Positions 5,141-8,251 of a stretch of 8,251 nucleotides of DNA are shown one piece after another (position 1 is the first letter of the stretch; every line of letters begins with the position of its first letter). This stretch comes from Streptosporangiaceae bacterium (GTDB taxonomy: Bacteria; Actinomycetota; Actinomycetes; Streptosporangiales; Streptosporangiaceae): contig JASIBJ010000529.1 of assembly GCA_030045215.1 (NCBI GenBank), positions 1-8,251 of the forward strand, in the 5' to 3' direction. A program made the translations under genes and the position numbers. The notes below the pieces were generated by a model that had not been told where the DNA came from, made no database searches, and saw nothing but the letters and a program-made list of their open reading frames with translations.

Positions 5141-6292
5141 CTAATTCAGCAGTAATAAGGTGTCCGACCCGCCCGAGTTCACCTGGCCGCTACCGGGATC
5201 GTCAGGCTTCGCACCACTCCCGCTTCCGGCGGAGCCCTGGCTCGTGCCGCCGGACTGCGTCGTGCCGCCGGACTGCGTCGTGCCGCCAGGCCCTGCCGTG
5301 CGGCCGGGTTGCGTCGTGCTGCCGGGCTGCGTCGTGCTGCCGGACTGCGGTGCCTGCCCAGGAGCGGCCGTCGTGGCGGGAGCCGCGGTCGGCGTTGGAG
5401 CCGCGGTCGTGGCGGCGGCGGTTCCCGCCGGTCGCGTGCCCTCGTCAGCCGCCGATTGCGACACAGCAGACTGGGCCCGGAAGCGGCCGAGCCCCGCTCT
5501 CGCCGAGCCCTCCTCGGCTGGCTCCGGGTGGAACAGCATGTACGCGCCGACCCCCAGCACCGCCCCGACGAGCGGAGCGATGATGAACACCCAGATCTGG
5601 CTCAAGGCCGCGCCCGCGGTGACGATCGCTGGCCCCAGGCTGCGGGCGGGGTTGAGCGACGCATTGTCGACAGGGATCCCGACAATGTTCGCCACCCCGA
5701 GAGCGAGGCCTATGACGATACCTGACACAGCCACACTGGCCTGCTTCATCGTGGCGGCCAAGAAGACCAGCACGAACGCCGCGGTCAGGATGACCTCGAG
5801 CAGGAACGCACCCCCGGCCGAAGCGCGCAGCAGCGACAGGCTGCCGTATCCGTTGTCACCCAACCCGATCCTGGACTTGATGTAGAACGGCGAGGTACTC
5901 AAGACCCAGAGCAGCAGCAGCGCGCCGATGATGGCGCCAACGATCTGCGCGATCCAGTACGCCACCGCATCCACGAGCGTCATCCGCCGCATGAGGAAGG
6001 CCCCGAGCGTCACTGCCGGATTGACGTGGCTGCCGGAGATGGGCCCGATCGTCGCGACCAGCACGAGCAGGATCAGGCCGAATGCTAGCCCGGTGACGAG
6101 GATCCCGGCCGAGACGCTGCTGCCAAAGGCCCGGAACCCGAAACTGATCGTGGACACTCCGCAGCCGAAGAACACCAGCAGGGCCGTGCCGATAAGCTCG
6201 GCGGCCGCCTTGCGGGCCAGCACGGCATCGATCGTTATGGCCGGGTCGGCCTCTCGCGGCCGGCTGGACCCGGCCGTGGGCCTGAGCGCCAT
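5141..6292 (-). CDS. AqpZ-like aquaporin with a long low-complexity tail
   Basis: This 383-residue major intrinsic protein is a membrane channel for water or small neutral solutes. Seen: AAELIGTALLVFFGCG (30-45) opens helix 1; the two pore motifs are SGSHVNPAVT (86-95) and SLNPARSLGP (212-221). Six helices and two half-helices fit within residues 28-254, about the full length of E. coli AqpZ. By alignment to AqpZ, the selectivity filter (F43, H174, T183, R189 there) reads F71, N202, A211, R217: arginine and Phe are kept, His and Thr are not. Residues 255-383 form an extra, presumably cytoplasmic, tail rich in G, S, T, A, P and Q with seven hexapeptide units, ending in TLLLLN. The ATG at 6290-6292 follows GGGGTGGG a few bases upstream. 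It is separated by 364 bases from the ligase-like gene and followed by the MFS gene on the same strand. Transport substrate cannot be told from sequence. Confidence 0.92.
   Translation of the reverse strand: MALRPTAGSSRPREADPAITIDAVLARKAAAELIGTALLVFFGCGVSTISFGFRAFGSSVSAGILVTGLAFGLILLVLVATIGPISGSHVNPAVTLGAFLMRRMTLVDAVAYWIAQIVGAIIGALLLLWVLSTSPFYIKSRIGLGDNGYGSLSLLRASAGGAFLLEVILTAAFVLVFLAATMKQASVAVSGIVIGLALGVANIVGIPVDNASLNPARSLGPAIVTAGAALSQIWVFIIAPLVGAVLGVGAYMLFHPEPAEEGSARAGLGRFRAQSAVSQSAADEGTRPAGTAAATTAAPTPTAAPATTAAPGQAPQSGSTTQPGSTTQPGRTAGPGGTTQSGGTTQSGGTSQGSAGSGSGAKPDDPGSGQVNSGGSDTLLLLN
5234..5359 (-). repeat. 18-bp coding repeat: seven hexapeptides in the aquaporin tail
   Basis: Seven in-register 18-bp units encode residues 312-353: GQAPQS, GSTTQP, GSTTQP, GRTAGP, GGTTQS, GGTTQS, GGTSQG. 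Adjacent copies are near-identical at the DNA level (two copies of GACTGCGTCGTGCCGCC on the plus strand at 5253-5287), which points to recent slippage. The unit length is a multiple of three, so copy-number change would keep the frame. Confidence 0.9.
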
Positions 6293-6333
6293 CGTCCCAC
6301 CCCATATCCGCGCCTCAACGGAGATCGCCTGCC

Positions 6334-6343
6334 TGGGATCCCA
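6334..6343. promoter_or_regulatory. 10-bp perfect palindrome upstream of the aquaporin gene
   Basis: TGGGATCCCA is a perfect dyad 42 bases upstream of the aquaporin start. It could be an operator, but one 10-bp palindrome in GC-rich DNA can easily be chance. Confidence 0.2.
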
Positions 6344-6431
6344 CTGTCATCGTCTACCCGGTATCCCCACTCTTCGAAGCGACAAAGCTACTTAACGTGA
6401 CGGAAGCGCCTGGCTTTGGTCTCGCGGTCGG

Positions 6432-6525
6432 TGCCCAGGCTCGCCAGGACCGGCGGGCAGGCGTCGGAAGCCGACATCTGCCCAGGCTCGCCAGGGCCGC
6501 CGGGCAGGCGTCGGAAGCCGACATC
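6432..6525. repeat. 47-bp tandem duplication with hairpin potential
   Basis: The stretch 6432-6478 is repeated at 6479-6525 with 45 of 47 bases identical (differences at 6449/6496 and 6453/6500). Each copy contains the dyad GTCGG-AAG-CCGAC. Across the junction a larger stem forms: GGGCAG (6455-6460) pairs with CTGCCC (6478-6483), enclosing GTCGG (6463-6467) and CCGAC (6471-6475). The unit is not a multiple of three, which supports a non-coding nature. It lies between two same-strand genes and could be a structured RNA, a terminator pair or a simple slippage product. Confidence 0.85.
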
Positions 6526-6582
6526 CCTTCGGTGCAGAGGCCGACAAATGCGTCTTATGATCGGGTTTCGTCCCAGGCGAAC

Positions 6583-6602
6583 GGCTGGAATGTCACTCAG
6601 CC
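6583..6602 (-). terminator. Short stem downstream of the ligase-like gene
   Basis: GGCTG (6583-6587) and CAGCC (6598-6602) form a 5-bp stem with a 10-base loop, 55 bases beyond the ligase-like stop codon. No T-run follows on the minus strand. It may help end that transcript, but support is weak. Confidence 0.2.
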
Positions 6603-6656
6603 TTTCGCAGGCGCATTGCGGCAGCGTGGCTCGCGCTTGCGTCGCCAGATGGATAC

Positions 6657-8132
6657 CTACAATGGCGGCCATTCGTGTGTAGGGATATTTGTCGCCATTC
6701 GCTCCATATAACCGTACGTCATCCGGGTGAGCGCGGATCTGCGGTCCGAGTGGTGGCCGTCGAGACTGTGCACCGTGTCCACCTGCCAGGTTGCGCCCGA
6801 GCGGCCGGTGAGGCACCGCTGCTCGATGATGCCCAGCATCCGGTCTGCGTCGGGAGTGCTGACGCCCCACTGCCGCAGGCCTTCCCAGGCCAGCGGCAGC
6901 AGCCGCCGCAGCAGGAGTTCGGTAACTGGCGCCTCTCCGATGCCCGGCCAGTACACGCGGGCCTCGATACCGTGCCTGGCTCCCTCCATGAGGTTGTCGG
7001 CGGCGGCGGCAAACGACATCCGGGTCCAGACGGGCCGCTCGGTTTCCGCGAGCGCACGGACGACGCCGTAGTAGAACGCGGCGTTGGCGACCACGTCGGC
7101 AACCGTGGGCCCGGCGGGAAGCACGCGGTTCTCGACGCGCAGGTGCGGCCGGCCGTCGTCCACCGCGTAGACCGGCCGGTTCCACCGGTACACCGTGCCG
7201 TTGTGCAAGGTCAGCTCGGCTAGCTGCGGGGCTTCGCCACGATCCAGCGCGGCTTGAGGGTCCTCGTCCTCCCGCAGGGGCAGGAGCGCCGGGAAATACC
7301 GCAGGTTCTCCTCGAAAAGGTCGAATACGGATGTGATCCAGCGCTCGCCAAACCAGACTCGCGGTCGCACCCCTTGCAGCTTGAGTTCCTCCGGCCTGGT
7401 GTCAGTGACCTGCTCGAAGAGCGGGATTCTGGTCTCGCGCCACAACTCCCGCCCGAACAGGTAGGGGGAGTTCGCGGCCAGCGCCACCTGGATGCCCGCA
7501 ACGGCCTGGGCGGCGTTCCAGTAGTTCCCGAAAGACTCGGGACTCACCTGCAGGTGAAACTGCACGCTCGTGCATGCGGCCTCCGGCATGATCGTGCCCA
7601 CATGCGTGAGCAGCCGTTCCGGCCCGTCGATGCAAATACACATGTCCTCGCCGCGGGCGGCAATCATCTGCTCGTTGAGCAGGCGATAGCGCGGGTTGGC
7701 CGACATGGCCTCGTCGGTAACATCGCCCTGCCTCACGGTTGGCAGGATGCCGATCATGACGAACCTGCTGCCGGCCGTCAGCGCGCGGTCCGAAGCGTGC
7801 TCGAGTTTCCGCAGTACCGAGGCCTCCAGGTCACTGAGGGCGTTGCCGGTCAGCTGCCGCGGCGGAACGTTGATCTCCAGGTTGAACCGACCGAGCTCGC
7901 TCGCCCAGCTCGGGTCGGCGATAGCCTCGAGCACCTTCGTGCTCGTCATCGCCGGCAAGTATTCATCGTCAACGAGATTCAGCTCGATCTCCAGGCCGAC
8001 CTGCTGCGGCTCGGTCTCGAATCTGGACTCGCGTAGCATCCGGGCGAATACGTCCAGGCACTGTCGTACCTTCTGGCGATAGGCACGCCTGTCCTGCTGG
8101 CTGACGATCATGGCCGGGACATCCCTGCCCAT
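6657..8132 (-). CDS. Glutamate-cysteine ligase family protein (GCS2-like)
   Basis: This 491-residue cytoplasmic protein belongs to a conserved actinobacterial branch of the GCS2 superfamily, whose members join the gamma-carboxylate of glutamate to an amine (cysteine in the classic reaction) using ATP. Seen: GLEIELNLVD (46-55), with the acidic residues expected to bind metal-ATP; FNLEINVPPR (83-92); ANPRYRLLNEQ (145-155); ACTSVQFHLQVS (186-197); ANSPYLFGRELWRETRIPLF (220-239); FGERWITSVFDLFEEN (261-276); and HLRVENRVLPAGPT (330-343). Length is normal for this branch and no key stretch is interrupted. The start is ATG 8132, preceded by GGAGGAG; an in-frame ATG at 8183 would add 17 residues of non-matching sequence. 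It has no ligase partner such as a glutathione synthetase nearby, so the true acceptor (cysteine, as in mycothiol- or ergothioneine-type metabolism, or another amine) is open. It is separated from the aquaporin gene by 364 bases and is probably transcribed alone. Confidence 0.9.
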   Translation of the reverse strand: MGRDVPAMIVSQQDRRAYRQKVRQCLDVFARMLRESRFETEPQQVGLEIELNLVDDEYLPAMTSTKVLEAIADPSWASELGRFNLEINVPPRQLTGNALSDLEASVLRKLEHASDRALTAGSRFVMIGILPTVRQGDVTDEAMSANPRYRLLNEQMIAARGEDMCICIDGPERLLTHVGTIMPEAACTSVQFHLQVSPESFGNYWNAAQAVAGIQVALAANSPYLFGRELWRETRIPLFEQVTDTRPEELKLQGVRPRVWFGERWITSVFDLFEENLRYFPALLPLREDEDPQAALDRGEAPQLAELTLHNGTVYRWNRPVYAVDDGRPHLRVENRVLPAGPTVADVVANAAFYYGVVRALAETERPVWTRMSFAAAADNLMEGARHGIEARVYWPGIGEAPVTELLLRRLLPLAWEGLRQWGVSTPDADRMLGIIEQRCLTGRSGATWQVDTVHSLDGHHSDRRSALTRMTYGYMERMATNIPTHEWPPL

Positions 8133-8136
8133 CGAA

Positions 8137-8143
8137 CTCCTCC
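8137..8143 (-). promoter_or_regulatory. Ribosome binding site that fixes the ligase-like start
   Basis: GGAGGAG on the minus strand ends 4 bases before ATG 8132. It is the strongest ribosome binding site in the window and rules against the longer in-frame start at 8183, which would place it inside the coding region. Confidence 0.85.
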
Positions 8144-8228
8144 ACGTACTGCTCTGGGCGGAGACTCGGTTCCACATTCGCACGTAATGGGGCGCCTGAC
8201 CAGGTTGTGTACGCCGGGCTGACGATCG

Positions 8229-8243
8229 GGTTAGTTGGTAACC
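8229..8243. promoter_or_regulatory. Inverted repeat upstream of the ligase-like gene
   Basis: GGTTA-GTTGG-TAACC is a 5+5 dyad about 97 bases upstream of ATG 8132, in a stretch less GC-rich than its surroundings. It could be an operator or lie within a promoter region. No clear -10/-35 pair was found in 8133-8251, and nothing else there is recognisable. Confidence 0.25.
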
Positions 8244-8251
8244 GCGGAGCC

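Larger units (their letters stand above)
6293..6656. other. 364-base non-coding region between the aquaporin and ligase-like genes
   Basis: No credible gene is seen here. A plus-strand frame from GTG 6397 to 6711 lacks similarity and runs into the ligase-like gene from the opposite strand. The region should contain the aquaporin promoter (right of 6292) and the 3' end of the ligase-like transcript (left of 6657). It holds a 10-bp palindrome, a 47-bp tandem duplication with hairpins and a short stem, listed separately. Base composition is a little less GC-rich at 6360-6400 and 6540-6600, as expected for non-coding DNA. No -10/-35 pair for the aquaporin could be called with confidence. Confidence 0.75.

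Noticed and set aside
5160..5885. Plus-strand open frame antisense to the aquaporin (241 codons)
   Set aside because: Its Pro/Val/Cys-rich repeats are the complement of the aquaporin tail repeats; the minus strand encodes clear NPA motifs. No proper ribosome binding site.
6347..6385. Stress sigma-factor promoter (GGGTA-type) upstream of the aquaporin
   Set aside because: A GGGTAG is present on the minus strand, but no matching upstream element was found at a proper distance.
6397..6711. Plus-strand open frame from GTG 6397 (104 codons)
   Set aside because: No ribosome binding site, no similarity, crosses the 47-bp duplication whose length is not a multiple of three, and overlaps the ligase-like 3' end.
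6388..7185. Minus-strand open frame of 265 codons beyond the ligase-like stop
   Set aside because: It is an out-of-frame reading of the ligase-like gene, very rich in Arg and Ala, with no recognisable domain; high GC content removes stop codons.
8133..8183. Longer start for the ligase-like gene at ATG 8183
   Set aside because: The strong GGAGGAG site would lie inside the coding region, and the added residues do not match the usual MGRDVP start of this protein branch.

Overview
The window looks like chromosomal DNA of a high-GC actinobacterium. It is GC-rich throughout, third codon positions are almost always G or C, and the glutamate-cysteine ligase-like protein and the HxlR regulator belong to variants typical of actinomycetes. 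Two genes also appear to have leaderless-type promoters, which are common in that phylum. The genus cannot be fixed from this sequence. No tRNA, rRNA, transposase, integrase or CRISPR array was seen.

Layout. Positions 1-778 (minus) hold the N-terminal half of a DHA2-type MFS exporter that runs off the left edge. It diverges from an HxlR-family regulator (833-1354, plus); the two share a 54-base promoter region with a TAnnnT element exactly 6 bases before each ATG. Two more plus-strand genes follow: a YihY/BrkB-family membrane protein (1418-2446) and a protein with two tandem YbjQ-like domains (2517-3365). A 28-bp tandem repeat array (3367-3506) marks the convergent junction and overlaps the 3' end of a second, complete 14-helix MFS exporter (3473-5005, minus). 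Upstream of that lies an AqpZ-like aquaporin with an unusual repetitive C-terminal tail (5141-6292, minus). A 364-base non-coding region with a 47-bp tandem duplication separates it from a GCS2-family glutamate-cysteine ligase-like gene (6657-8132, minus). Positions 8133-8251 are upstream sequence of that gene.

How the parts may work together. The left MFS gene and the HxlR gene form a classic divergent efflux/regulator pair. The rest looks like a loose collection of envelope, transport and stress genes: two exporters, a water or solute channel, a YihY membrane protein, a YbjQ-type protein and a gamma-glutamyl ligase. Nothing ties them into one pathway. I found no convincing new multi-gene system. 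The points most worth a second look are the aquaporin's hexapeptide-repeat tail and altered selectivity filter, the 28-bp and 47-bp intergenic repeats, and the symmetric leaderless promoter pair.
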